A stretch of 64,000 nt of DNA from Candidatus Hepatoplasma crinochetorum (GCA_001179805.1 CWGI01000001.1:248001-312000); one strand, 5' to 3'; positions 48,699 to 59,189 are shown, numbered from the stretch's first letter. Notes: a model not told the origin generated them from the sequence alone. Numbers and translations are program-made.

Positions 48699-48731
48699 AA
48701 AAAAGAACATCATAAAGGTGTTCTTTTTTAA
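48699..48731 (+). terminator. Terminator after the small peptide gene
   Basis: AAAAAAGAACA/TGTTCTTTTTT arms enclose a 9-base loop. It could also end the leftward operon at 48751. Confidence 0.8.
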
Positions 48732-48750
48732 ATTTATTAAACTTTATTTT

Positions 48751-49740
48751 TTATTTTTGATCGTATAAAAGCATAGCAGAATATGAAGCTCCATATAATC
48801 CCGCATCATTTCCAACATTACATAATTCAACTCTTGTTGTCTCTCTTATAAAATCATGCGTAAACCTTTTATAAACAGGTTCAAGATATTTTAGTAATGT
48901 ATCATTATCGTGTGCTAATCCCCCACCTAAAATAATTGTTTCGGGATTTAGAATCATTGCGATTGTAGCTAATTCTCTTCCCCCATATTCGGCAAAATCC
49001 CTTGCTGCCATTATCGCTAATTTATCATCCTTACGTACTGCATCTCAAATATTTTTGCCATTAATTTCTTGACCATCAAGAATTGATTTAATATTAGGAT
49101 TATTTCTCTTTAATTGATTAAAGATATTAATAATACCTGTTGCTGAAAAAGTAGGTTCTGCACATTCAGGTAATCCACAAGTACATTGAAATCTTGTTTT
49201 AAATCCTTGTAAAGGAATATGACCAACTTCACCTGCAGTTCCACCTGAACCTTGATATAGTTTACCGTTGATAACAATTCCTGCACCAAGACCGGTTCCT
49301 AATGTAAGAAAGACAAAATTATCAACATCGCGCGCTTTTCCGATAAATTTTTCCCCTAATGCAGCCATGTCGCAATCATTATGAACAGCAACAGGAAGAT
49401 CATTTCATCATTTTTTAAGATCTTTTTTTACATCATAATTTTTTCAACCGATATTTCCGGAAAATTTTACAACTCCATCTAGTGAAGGAAAACCAGGAAT
49501 ACCAATCCCCATTGCAATCGCTTTTTTTCCTTCATATTTTTTGTCTTTTAATTTATTTCGAAATTGTCTTGTAATTTCTTGTGGAATAAATTTTCCTTTT
49601 TCTCTTAAATCAGTTTTAATTTTTCAACGATCAAGCATTAATCCTGCTCTTGTAATTATTGCTAATTTAATAAAAGTACCACCGATGTCAACAGCAAGCA
49701 ATAGATCTTTTTTGTTATATTTATCCTTGATGTTAATCAT
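48751..49740 (-). CDS. ROK-family sugar kinase (glucokinase-like)
   Basis: This 329-residue kinase phosphorylates a hexose with ATP. It has the phosphate loop D-I-G-G-T near residue 17, G-T-G-L-G-A-G-I-V, the catalytic H-N-D-C-D, and the ROK zinc site region G-H-I-P ... C-T-C-G-L-P-E-C-A-E-P. Glucose is the usual substrate for this branch. Because lacA and lacB sit directly upstream, galactose or another hexose cannot be excluded. Its start overlaps the lacB end by 8 bases. Confidence 0.88.
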
Positions 49741-50227
49741 GATATTTTCCTTTTTCTCAATCTGCTAATTCTTTTGCAAAAGATACATCTTTATTTTCCT
49801 TTACGATCTTGTCTAAAAATTCAACAACTTTTTGATCACCGCTAAATTTTTCATTTATAAAAATGTCTACTGCTTCTTCGATAATTCCAAGACCGGTAAT
49901 TCTTCCGCCAAAAGCGATGATATTAGCATCAAATTGTTTACGAGAAATTCTTGCACTTGATAGATCTCTTACAAGTGCAACTCTTGCTCCTTTTACTTTT
50001 TGTGCAGAATTAGAAATTCCAACTCCAGTACCACATATCGCAATTCCATAATCATATTTATCATTTACAACAGCTTCTGCTACTTTTTGACCAAATATTG
50101 GGTAATGTGTTCTGATAAAATCATATGTTCCGACATCTAAAACTTGATGTCCCTTTTCAATTAAGGAATCTTTTAGTTTATTCTTAACATCAGTTACGAT
50201 ATGATCACAACCTATTGCAATTTTCAT
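49733..50227 (-). CDS. lacB: Galactose-6-phosphate isomerase subunit LacB (RpiB/LacAB family)
   Basis: This 164-residue protein begins M-K-I-A-I-G-C-D-H-I-V-T-D-V-K. It has D-V-G-T-Y-D, R-T-H-Y-P-I-F-G, C-G-T-G-V-G-I, R-V-A-L-V-R-D and I-A-F-G-G-R-I, which are closer to LacB than to general RpiB. The family isomerises aldose and ketose sugar phosphates, here probably galactose 6-phosphate to tagatose 6-phosphate with LacA. The frame runs through a TGA Trp codon to a TAA inside the kinase start. RpiB activity remains possible. Confidence 0.85.
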
Positions 50228-50237
50228 ATTCTCACGC

Positions 50238-50672
50238 TTATCCTAATTTATTTAACATATCAATTCTAATCATATGTCTTCCAGCAGCAAATTTTGTTCC
50301 AAGAAATAATCTTGTAATCTCTTTTGCAATATAAATATTTGTAATATTTGCACCTAAACTAATCCCAATTGCATTATTATGTTCTCTTGTCATGTGTGCT
50401 GAATGTTCATCTGCACATTGTGCGACAATCATTTTTTTAACTTTTGCAGCAGCACAAAAACCAAGTCCACCTGATTCATCAATTAAAATTAATCGATCGA
50501 TTGCATTTTTATCTACTATTTTTTTACTAACATTAACAATTTCATTTAAATAAGAAATATCATCGTTTTTAAGTACAAGATCGGTATCTTTTTTAAGATT
50601 ATTTTTAATATAACTATTTAAATTATTAGCATATTCTTTAAAATTATATTTTGCAATAATAAAAATCTTCAT
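50238..50672 (-). CDS. lacA: Galactose-6-phosphate isomerase subunit LacA-like
   Basis: The start at 50672 (M-K-I-F-I-I-A-K-Y-N) has a good AAAAGGAAA site and is preferred to a Met 22 codons upstream inside the previous gene. This 144-residue protein is diverged at the N-terminus but ends with S-A-H-M-T-R-E-H-N-N-A, then G-R-H-M-I-R-I-D-M-L-N-K, typical of LacA. The catalytic Cys of LacB/RpiB is not conserved in LacA either. LacA and LacB form a heteromeric isomerase. Confidence 0.82.
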   Translation of the reverse strand: MKIFIIAKYNFKEYANNLNSYIKNNLKKDTDLVLKNDDISYLNEIVNVSKKIVDKNAIDRLILIDESGGLGFCAAAKVKKMIVAQCADEHSAHMTREHNNAIGISLGANITNIYIAKEITRLFLGTKFAAGRHMIRIDMLNKLG

Positions 50673-50683
50673 TTTGTTTCCTT

Positions 50684-51736
50684 TTATGCGGTTTGTTTTC
50701 TTGCTTTTCGTGCTGATTTTATATTCATTGTAAATCAATAGTAAAGAGGCAATAAATTAGAGACAAATAGTAAAATACTTTGAATTGAGAGAATTAAATT
50801 TCCTGCTTGAAAATAAACAACCATCTGTGCTATCATTGCGACTTCAAATGAGACTCAAGCTCAATATGTTCTACGAGTAAGTAAAATTAATCCTGAAACT
50901 TGGAAAATTCCCACCACCATATCTCAATAAGGAGCTACATCATAAATAACACCAGATTCAACAACATAAGAATAAGCATAACCATATCCTCCAATATCAA
51001 CAGTATCAACAAGTTTAGCTGTTGGATCATCTAAAGTCGGATCGGTCTCACTAAAAGTATAGAATGTTTTAGTATCTGTAAATATTGCTGGTGTGATTAA
51101 TAGTAATGATGCTACAACAAATACGACTGCGACCCCCACCACAACTAATACTCATTTTGTATTAAGTTGTGATAAATAAGGATCAGTATCACTTTTTTTA
51201 TCTTGTTTATCTCAGGCAAAATAACGTTGTTGTCCTAAAACAAGACCGATAATTTGTGAGATTGCAATTCATCATGCTCCATAGATAATATCTATAATCA
51301 AGAAAGAACCCATTGAAATTTGATTTCATCAGATAAATCTTTTTGAAAATTTAATCAAAAAGATATTTGCCATAAATTGACAAAATGACGCAACCAAAGA
51401 TAGTGCTAATAAAAATCACGAAATAACATAAAATGGTGCTGTTTTAGAAACACCATCTGCCGTTACTATTCCGTATTTTCCATTTATCGTTTTCCCAAAT
51501 GCTGATTGATTACTTGCATTATTCCCTAAGCCAAATAATATTATATTTATAATAGAGATCAAAAGTAAAATCCCAATGAAAATTATCATTGTATACAATG
51601 TAAAATCTTCTTGCGATCACTTTTTAGGATGAAAAAATCTTGAAAAATCAATAAACGAATCACGATGTTCGACAGAACTAATATCGTGACTATTTGTCTT
51701 TTTAACTTCCGTTTTTTCTTTTATTTCTTTTGTCAT
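50684..51736 (-). CDS. Polytopic membrane protein, possibly PnuC-like
   Basis: This 350-residue protein has a charged cytosolic start and about seven hydrophobic segments. Between segments an extracellular-like loop is rich in Thr, Asp and Tyr. The C-terminal half (Trp-rich helices ending L-L-P-L-Y-Y-W-F) resembles nicotinamide riboside transporters of the PnuC family, but only weakly. It heads an operon with lacA, lacB and the ROK kinase, so a sugar-related transporter is an alternative. The start has an AAGAAAT region but no strong SD. Confidence 0.6.
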
Positions 51737-51896
51737 TTATTAATAATATACCTTTGTAACCTTTTTTATACTATGCTTTAATTTTGTAAAAAACAAATCA
51801 AATTAATTAACAAATCCCCTTTTATATAACAACTAATTTTATCTTTACAACTAAATAATAATACTTTAAATTAAGTTTAATCTCACAAAAATAAAA

Positions 51897-51919
51897 TTTG
51901 TATATACAAGTTAATAATT
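51897..51919. repeat. Left copy of the 23-bp direct repeat flanking the TIR/RipA pair
   Basis: This 23-base sequence, starting TTTGTATATACAAGTT, recurs in the same orientation at 52922-52944 with one mismatch (A versus C at position 17). It contains the 12-bp palindrome TTGTATATACAA. It lies 10 bases beyond the RipA stop. Confidence 0.75.
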
Positions 51920-51929
51920 TTAAAAATTT

Positions 51930-52454
51930 TTACATCAAAATTGATGAAGAAATAATAATAATTAAAGATAAAAATAAAAATAAAATTGGAAATAATTTTT
52001 CAATATCCGTAAATTTATAATACTTTTTTTGTAACACTTGATAAATATCATATTCATCATCAAAAATTGATGTTTTCATTAATTTTTCCGATATTATTTT
52101 CATTATTTCAAATTTAGCTGTATTCAATTTTTTATAATAAATTATTTGTTTATATCACAAAATACATATAAAAAAAATTATGATTGATAAAATTAAAGAT
52201 ATTCAATATTCAATCGTTTCCATAAATATAGTTAAAGAAAAAAGCGAAACAATTAGGGTTAAATAAAAAGTTGTATTTATTAAAATTCTTCTATTAGTAG
52301 TATTTTCTTCTGTGTCAATAAATTTTATATAAGTTTCAAAAAGAAACTTCTCTTCTACATTGTTTAATTTTAAATTTTTATATTTTTCTTTCTTTTGATC
52401 TAATAAATCTTTATGTTTTTGATTTTTATTATTATTTCATTTTTTTAATTGCAT
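51930..52454 (-). CDS. RipA-family small membrane protein
   Basis: This 174-residue protein has a charged N-terminal helix, two hydrophobic segments at about residues 61-82 and 85-102, and then Y-Y-K-K-L-N-T-A-K-F-E-I-M-K. This L-N-x-x-K-F motif with the preceding Trp/Tyr helix is the hallmark of the RipA-type octameric membrane protein family. A last hydrophobic segment ends the protein. The gene overlaps the TIR-like gene by 23 bases, indicating coupled expression. A membrane effector role is inferred from this pairing. Confidence 0.72.
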
Positions 52455-52833
52455 TTCTTAATGATTCTTTATTTCAATTTACAATTTCAATATTATTATA
52501 ATTTTGATAAACAATAGGGATTTGATAAGTTCCTCATTTTTTAATTAAAACTATTGGTTTATTTTTTTTCATTGCATAATCAATTTCATATGAGTGTAAA
52601 GAATCTTTATCATAAGAGGAAGTTTGATTATTAAAAGCGATAAAAACATTACTTAAATCTATACAATTTCTAATATGTTCTTTTATTCTAGTTTCATAAG
52701 GAACATCTCCTTTACTGATTTCATAAAAATTAAAATTATAGTAATCATCATTATGTAATCAATCTTTTAATTTTTTATTCTCTTCATCATCTTGATTTCA
52801 TCGATGACTATTAAAAATATTTATTCTAGGCAT
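52432..52833 (-). CDS. TIR-like domain protein (MTH538/ThsB type)
   Basis: This 133-residue protein is a single small alpha/beta domain. It begins R-I-N-I-F-N-S-H-R-W, continues with an S-K-G-D-V-P-Y-E-T-R-I-K-E-H-I segment, then S-N-V-F-I-A-F, and S-Y-E-I-D-Y-A-M-K-K-N-K-P-I-V-L-I near residues 94-110. This fits the TIR-like family found in Thoeris ThsB, with the Glu in S-Y-E as the candidate catalytic residue. A strong SD (AGGAGG) precedes the ATG. It overlaps the downstream RipA-like gene. A role in phage sensing or signalling is inferred. Confidence 0.75.
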
Positions 52834-52921
52834 ATTAATACCTCCTAATTTCATATATTAATTATATTAATTTAATCTAAAAAAATATTATTTTAATTAT
52901 ATTAATATAAATAAAAATAGA

Positions 52922-52944
52922 TTTGTATATACAAGTTCATAATT
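52922..52944. repeat. Right copy of the 23-bp direct repeat flanking the TIR/RipA pair
   Basis: It matches 51897-51919 at 22 of 23 positions in direct orientation. It lies 88 bases upstream of the TIR gene start and before the promoter region of the second aldolase. Confidence 0.75.
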
Positions 52945-52986
52945 GCCTTAAATTATTTCGTAATTTTTAGTATATTAATATTAAAA

Positions 52987-53009
52987 ATGATAATTATTAT
53001 AATTATCAT
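52987..53009. promoter_or_regulatory. Perfect palindrome upstream of the second aldolase (candidate operator)
   Basis: Arms ATGATAATTAT and ATAATTATCAT flank a single T. The palindrome ends one base before AAGGAGAT, the ribosome-binding site. A possible promoter (TATATT near 52970, with TTAAAT 17 bases upstream) precedes it. The position suggests a repressor site or an mRNA hairpin. Confidence 0.5.
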
Positions 53010-53021
53010 AAAGGAGATATT

Positions 53022-53879
53022 ATGCCTCTTATGGGTGGAAAAATCTTATTAAAAGATGCAATAAAAAGAAATTATGCAATCCCCGCATTTGGAATTGTGA
53101 ATTTAGAGGGAGCAAAAGCAGCGATCTTAGCTGCAGAAGAATTAAATGCCCCGATTATTTTACAAACAACTGAAGGGGGAATCAATTATGCCGGGCATGA
53201 AGAATTAGCAGCAATAGCTATTGCTTGTGCTAAAAAGGCAAAAGTTCCTGTAGCTGTTCATTTAGACCATGGTCGTGATATTAAATATCATAAAAGATCA
53301 CTTGAACTTGGTTATACATCACTTATGATTGACGGTTCAGTATTATCATTTGAAGAAAACATTAATATTACAAATAAAGTAAGAAAACTTATTAAAAATA
53401 AAGATATCACACTTGAAGCTGAACTTGGAATTATTGGCGGAAAAGAAGATGATATCGAAGAAGATTCAGATCATTTTACAAAAGAAGAAGATGCAATTAA
53501 ATTTATTAATAAAACAGATATTGATATGTTAGCTATCTCTTGTGGTACTAGTCATGGTTTTTATCGTAAAGAACCTAAAATAAATCTTGAATTGATAAAA
53601 AGAATTTATGATAAAACAAAGATGCCCTTAGTATTGCATGGTGGAACAGGAGTTCCTTTAGATCAAATAACTAAATCTGTAAAAGCGGGAATTAGAAAAG
53701 CTAATTTTGATAGTGAACTTAAAAAAGCTATTATCTGTGGAATCTTAGAATATATGTATAAAAATCCTGATGCTTTTGATTTAAGAAAAATCTTTCAAGA
53801 AGGAATAAATCAGGCAAAAGAAGTTGCTAAAAGTAAGATAAAAGCTGTACAAGCAGATGGTAAGAATTGATTGAGATAA
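53022..53879 (+). CDS. Class II aldolase, GatY/KbaY/Fba family (second copy)
   Basis: This 285-residue zinc aldolase keeps the active-site blocks A-V-H-L-D-H-G, E-A-E-L-G-I-I-G-G, G-T-S-H-G-F-Y and V-L-H-G-G-T-G-V-P, and the N-terminal Y-A-I-P-A-F-G-I-V-N. It is clearly diverged from the housekeeping fba at 41748. The frame is extended past a TGA Trp codon to a TAA at 53877-53879. Its neighbourhood includes lacA/lacB, so tagatose 1,6-bisphosphate is a plausible substrate, though fructose 1,6-bisphosphate is equally possible by sequence. Confidence 0.88.
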
Positions 53880-53898
53880 AGAAAGATGAATTATAATT

Positions 53899-54252
53899 AT
53901 GGAAAAAGATAAAAATAAATTTAATAAAGAAGATTTAATTTTGGAATTAAAAGAAATTTGCTCTTCAGAAGAAAATATAAAAGATCTAAAGGAAATTTTG
54001 CTTTTTGAACAAAAATTTCCATTTAAACAAAAAAAATATAAATCAATTAATTTAGGTTTTATTAATAATTTGATTAAAAATTACGAAATACAACAAAATC
54101 ATGAAAGTAGAAAGTGATTTTTTGATTATTTTAATAATCCTTTTTCAAGAAATCCTTACATTACTTTTAATTTAAATCCCGAACAAAGAAAATTAATAAT
54201 TCAAACTTTAAATGAATTAAAAGATGATATTTTTAAAAAAAAAAATAAATAA
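53899..54252 (+). CDS. Hypothetical protein, 117 residues, at the edge of the accessory island
   Basis: This soluble, helical, Lys/Asn/Glu-rich protein has no motif I recognise. The frame includes one TGA Trp codon and ends K-K-K-N-K. It starts 19 bases after the aldolase and precedes the KAP-like NTPase by about 100 bases, so it may be the first gene of that unit. Codon use is as A-rich as in the following island genes. Confidence 0.55.
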
Positions 54253-54355
54253 AAACAACAATAAATTATTTTAAATTTATTTGAAAAATACTTTAAAAAA
54301 ATTAAGAAAGTATGCTAATAAAGTGATTAATAAAATAAAAAAGGAATATTTTGTA

Positions 54356-56065
54356 ATGGAAAAAGAATCAGAGAATTTTATTATAAATAAAGGTTATTCA
54401 ATTGAATTAATTGTGAAAGAAGATGATTTCGAATTAATTGAAGTAAGTAAAAAATTTATTAAATATATAGAAATAGAATATAAAAAATATAAAAAAAAAT
54501 TAAAAGAAGAAGAAGAAAGATTTAAAAAATATTTAGATAAAAAAAATGCTTATTTTTCACAAGAAAAATTATTAAAAAAATCACCACTTACAATTTTAAA
54601 CGCTCCATGAGGAAGTGGAAAAACATTTTTTATAGAATCTTTCACAAAGCATTTTATTGATAATAAAATAATTGCTAGTAAATTTAAAAAAATAATTATA
54701 TTAGATGCTTGAAAATATTCAAATTCAAAAAATATACCTGATGAAATAATGTCAGAATTATTTTATATATTATCAGAAAAAAATACAAAAAATGAATTAA
54801 AAGAAAAATTTATAAAATTAAGTATAAATCTTTTTAATGCAACAGCTCTTTCTTGAATAAATAAATTTGGATACATGAATTTCGAAAATATTAAAAAAAA
54901 TATTAAAGAAAAGAAAAAAGGGGATATAGAAAATTTATTTATTAATATTTCTAAAGAAATTAAACCAACTTTAGTAATATTTGATAATATCGAAAGAATA
55001 GGTAAATATTCTTGAGAAATAATGAAAGCAATTTTTAAAATATCTCAAATTGATAATTTATGCTTTATTTTACCAATGAATATAAATAAATTAAATGATA
55101 ATAAAAAATCTAATGAATATCCAATTGAAAAATATGTGGATTTACCAATTTTTGAATTTAAACAAGATTATTTATCTTTTTTGCAAAATAATAAAGTAAA
55201 AAATGAAGAAGCAATTTTAATAAATAATATTTTAAATACTGAAATTGATGGAAAAAAATTATCAATAAGAGAGGTAGAACAAAGATTTAATGCAAATAAT
55301 ATTTTAAATGACGAAAATTATTTCTCTAAAATGAATAAAATAATAAATAAAATTTGAGAATCCAAAATACATGTTAAAAAACAATTTTTAAATAATGAAA
55401 ATATTGAAAATTTACTATTTTATTTAAAGTCTTTATTAAATAATTTTAATGAATTTAAAAAAACAGTATTAGTAATAAAAAATCTATATTTAAATATAGA
55501 TAAAGAATTGGATTATTTAATTAAATTTATTCAAGAGAAAAATTGAGATTTTTTTATTGATTATTCAGATTGAATAAAGAAATATAATGAAATAATAAAT
55601 AAAATAAAGGAATGTGATAAAAATATAAATATTGAATTCAAAAATCAAAACAAAAATGTAAATGAAATAGAAGATATCAAAAGCAAAAAAGAAGAAAATA
55701 TTATTCAATTAAAAGAAAAAATTAATAGAGAAGATGAAAAAGGACTTTCAAAAGATAATCATAAAAAAACATTATATTTAAATGAAATAGAGATGGAAAA
55801 AAAAGATTTAAATGAAATATATATAAAAATAAAAAATATAAATATAGAAAAGAAAAAAATTCAAAATATAAAAGAAAAAAATAAGTCATATAATTTATTA
55901 TTAATTAATAAAAAAATAGAATACGAAAATATATTAAAAGAATTAAATGAAAATATTGATACATTTTTAAAGAAAAAATATATAAATTGAAAAGAAAAGA
56001 TTAATTTTACTTATAATAATTCAAATTTTTGAAAAGAAAAATTTATAAATGAATTATTAATTTAA
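54356..56065 (+). CDS. KAP-like P-loop NTPase
   Basis: This 569-residue protein has Walker A A-P-W-G-S-G-K-T at residues 83-90 and Walker B L-V-I-F-D-N-I-E-R at about 206-214. Both fit the KAP family of P-loop NTPases, in which W-G-S-G-K and D-x-x-D/E-R are typical. The ATG at 54356 (M-E-K-E-S-E-N-F-I-I) is preferred to a TTG 25 codons upstream because the paralogue at 63623 begins at the same place and AAGGAA precedes it. The C-terminal third is a long Lys/Glu/Asn coiled coil. No membrane segment is evident, unlike many KAP proteins. The role is unknown; related proteins occur in defence and membrane-associated complexes. Confidence 0.78.
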
Positions 56066-56132
56066 AAAATGAAAATGGAAATGAAATATTTATTTTTTTA
56101 TATATAATTTTTTTCAAAATAAGTTTTAAAAA

Positions 56133-57155
56133 ATGGAAAATAATAAAAAAAAATTATGTCAATATTTTACAAAAGAAAAATTTTGAATATATGAAGATAT
56201 TTTAAATATAATTAAAAAAAATAATTTTAAAGAAATATTAGATCCTTTTGCTGGAAATTGTGATTTATTAAAATTAAAAATATTTAAAAATATAGAAATA
56301 AAAAAAGGATTTGATGTTGATTATTTTTATTTAAATAAAAATATATCTTTTAATGACTCTTTAATAAAAATACCAAAACAAAATAAATCAAAATGTATTA
56401 TTGTTACAAATCCACCTTATTTTTCAAAAATTTCTGCATCAACAAAAAAAAACAAAGATATTTTTTTTTATTTTGAAAAAAATAAAAAATATCATGATAT
56501 ATATATGTTTGCAATTGAAAATTCCTTGAAAGCAACTAGATATTCAATATTTATAATACCTGAAACATTTTTATTTTTGAAAAATAATCCATTTGAAAAA
56601 AACATTATATCTGTCAATATTATTGAAAAAAAAATATTTTTAGATACTAATTTTCCAGTCATATCCGTTTTGTTTGATGCAGAAAAAGAAATATTAGATT
56701 ATAAAATATATAAAAATGGAAAATTTTTATTTACAAAAAGTAAATTGAATAATTTTAAAACAAAAAATTTAAATAGTAAACTTAATATAAAAAAAGATTT
56801 AATTTCATTTAATAATCCATCAGGGAAAATATTTTTAAAATGTATTGATGGTTTTAATAAAGATAGGAAAATTTATTTTGATTTATTGGAAAATAATAGT
56901 AAAAAAATAATAATAAAAAATAGTTCTAGATCAGAAACAATTATTAATATTAATTTACAAAACCTTGATTTTCAAGAAATTATTAAGTTATCTAATTTAA
57001 AATTAAATTTTTTAAGAAATGAAACAAATGATTTAATTTTTAGTCCATTTAAAGGAAATAATGAAATTAATAAAAGAAGAAGAAGATTAGATTTCATTAC
57101 AGCAAGAAAAATATTAATTAAATCAATTGAAGAATTAAATTATGTTAAAAAATAA
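56133..57155 (+). CDS. Adenine-N6 DNA methyltransferase, gamma-class-like
   Basis: This 340-residue methyltransferase has the AdoMet-binding motif I L-D-P-F-A-G-N at residues 36-42 and the catalytic N-P-P-Y-F at 93-97. The order motif I then NPPY is that of gamma-class N6-adenine enzymes such as M.TaqI. It overlaps the predicted nuclease gene by 14 bases. With the m4C-type enzyme downstream it could protect the two strands of a non-palindromic site. The recognition sequence is unknown. Confidence 0.82.
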
Positions 57156-58011
57156 AGAAATTTTAAAATTATCCATTGAAAATAAAGATGAAATTTTCAT
57201 TGAAAATATCAAAACAGAAAATTGATTAGAAAATAATATTAATTTTTATAAAAACTTTATAGATTTAGTTAAATCTTTTTCAACTATAGAATCTTCCTCG
57301 GAAAAAGAAAAAATTTTCAAAAAAATAAAAAAAGATTTTTTAAATAATGAAATGTTTTCTTATTTAGATTTTTCTTCTTATTTATTTACATTTAATATAA
57401 CAAAATCAGTTCTTAAATCTATATCTGAATCAGAAATAAAAAAATTATTAAATTTATATTATATAGAAAGAATAAAACTTTATGAAAATTTAAATATACC
57501 TATAAATTCAGCAGTTATGCAAATATTAAAAGATGAGCATTCATCAAGAAAAAAAGGTAAATACGGGCAAAAGGAAATATCAAAAATATTATTAGAAAAT
57601 AATTTTAAAAAATTTGATTACTTAGAATCTGAAAAAATAAAAAACAATGAATTTTCTATAAAGGAACAGGAAATTTCAGAAATATGTAAAAAAGAAAAAA
57701 TAAATTTTGAATATAAAAAAAATAATTTAAATAAAAATCCTGATTTTATTTTTAAATTTGACAATTCCTTTTTTATTGGGGAACATAAATATTTAAAAGA
57801 ATTTGGAGGAGCACAATCTAAACAAATTTTAGAAACAATAAAATTCATATCTTACAATGAAAATAATATTTATTATATATCGATTATAGAAAGTTTTATT
57901 TTTGAAAAATTTTTTGAAAAAAACTCTGGAGAATTAAATAAAATATTAAGTGAAAGTAAAAATTTTTATTGTAATAAAGAAGGATTTAAGAAATTAATTA
58001 ATAGTTTATAA
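57142..58011 (+). CDS. Predicted type II restriction endonuclease, PD-(D/E)XK type
   Basis: This 289-residue protein begins inside the end of the methyltransferase gene. A catalytic core is visible in N-P-D201-F-I-F-K-F, then I-G-E214-H-K216, matching P-D-x(12)-E-x-K of restriction nucleases. The rest is helical and Lys-rich. No close family name is recognised. Position between two methyltransferases supports the restriction role. Confidence 0.72.
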
Positions 58012-58040
58012 ATTTAATTTAAAATTTATAATAAATAATA

Positions 58041-59189
58041 ATGCAAGAAAAAACAAATAATTATAAAAATGAATTACATTCAATTTGCACTTATTTAGCA
58101 ATGTTTCCCCATAATATTCCACATGAATATATAAAAAAATATACTAATAAAGGAGACATTGTATATGATCCTTTTTCCGGAAGAGGAACAACAATATTAG
58201 AATCACTACTTTTAGAGAGAAAAGCAATTGGAAATGATTTAGCACCTTTAGCTTATGTTTTAACAAGAGCAAAAACAATTAATGATAATTTAAATAAAAT
58301 AATAAAAAGAGTAAATAAATTAAAAAAAGAATATGATCAATGAAAAAATATAAATAAAATTGATTTAAATAATAAAGATTTTAAAGATGTTAAATATTTT
58401 TATAGTGAAAATAATTTAAATCAATTATTTTTTCTGAGAGAAAAAATAGGTAAAAATTATAAAAAATTAGATAAAATTAATAATTTTATTTTAGCAATTG
58501 CTTTAGGTTTAATGCATGGACAAATTAGAAAAGATAATTCAACAATTTATTTTTCAATATCTATGCCTAATGGATATTCAATGTCTCCTAATTATGTTAA
58601 AAACTATAAAAATAAATATAATTTAATTCTTCCTGAAACTAATATTTTTGAACAAATAATTGACAGAGTGTTAGTAAAATTAAAAAATAATAAAATAAAT
58701 AATCTTAAATTAGAATCTAAAATATTTAACAAAGATGCTTTGAAATCAAAAGAATTTATAAGAAAAGAAAAACCTAAATTAATATTTACATCTCCCCCAT
58801 ATTTAAATGCAGTTAATTATGTAGAACAAAATTGATTAAGATATTGATTACTCGGATTTAATAAAGAAGAAAATAAAAACATAAAACTTGATGACAAACA
58901 TAGTAAAGAAAAATACAAGAATTTTTTAAAAAATTTTATTGTTGAAATGGAAAAAATATTAGATCAAAATGGAAAATTAATAATTGTAATTGGAGATTTG
59001 AAAAATAAGAAAATTAAAATTGAAGAAATTATTAAAGAAATAATTTTAAATATAAAAAATCTAAAAATATCAGAAGAAATAAAAAAAGAAAAAATTAATT
59101 TAAAATTAAGTAGACAAATGGGAAAATCAAAAGAAGGAAAATTAATAAATTATGATTGATATTTCATAATTGAAAAAAAAGAAGAATAA
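58041..59189 (+). CDS. DNA methyltransferase with TSPPY motif (probable N4-cytosine type)
   Basis: This 382-residue protein has motif I Y-D-P-F-S-G-R-G-T-T around residues 42-51 and the catalytic T-S-P-P-Y at 250-254. S-P-P-Y is typical of N4-cytosine methyltransferases, although some adenine enzymes share it. The N-terminal H-N-I-P-H-E-Y-I-K-K region resembles site-specific enzymes of this group. It ends directly before the ParB-like gene, with TAAATG joining. Confidence 0.82.

Noticed and set aside
53022-53879. Assigning gatY or lacD by name to the second aldolase
   Set aside because: The class II motifs exclude LacD (class I), and GatY, KbaY and Fba cannot be separated safely by eye.
54281-54355. 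TTG start for the first KAP-like NTPase
   Set aside because: The second copy begins at the position equal to the internal ATG 54356, which also has an AAGGAA site; the upstream part looks like non-conserved extension.
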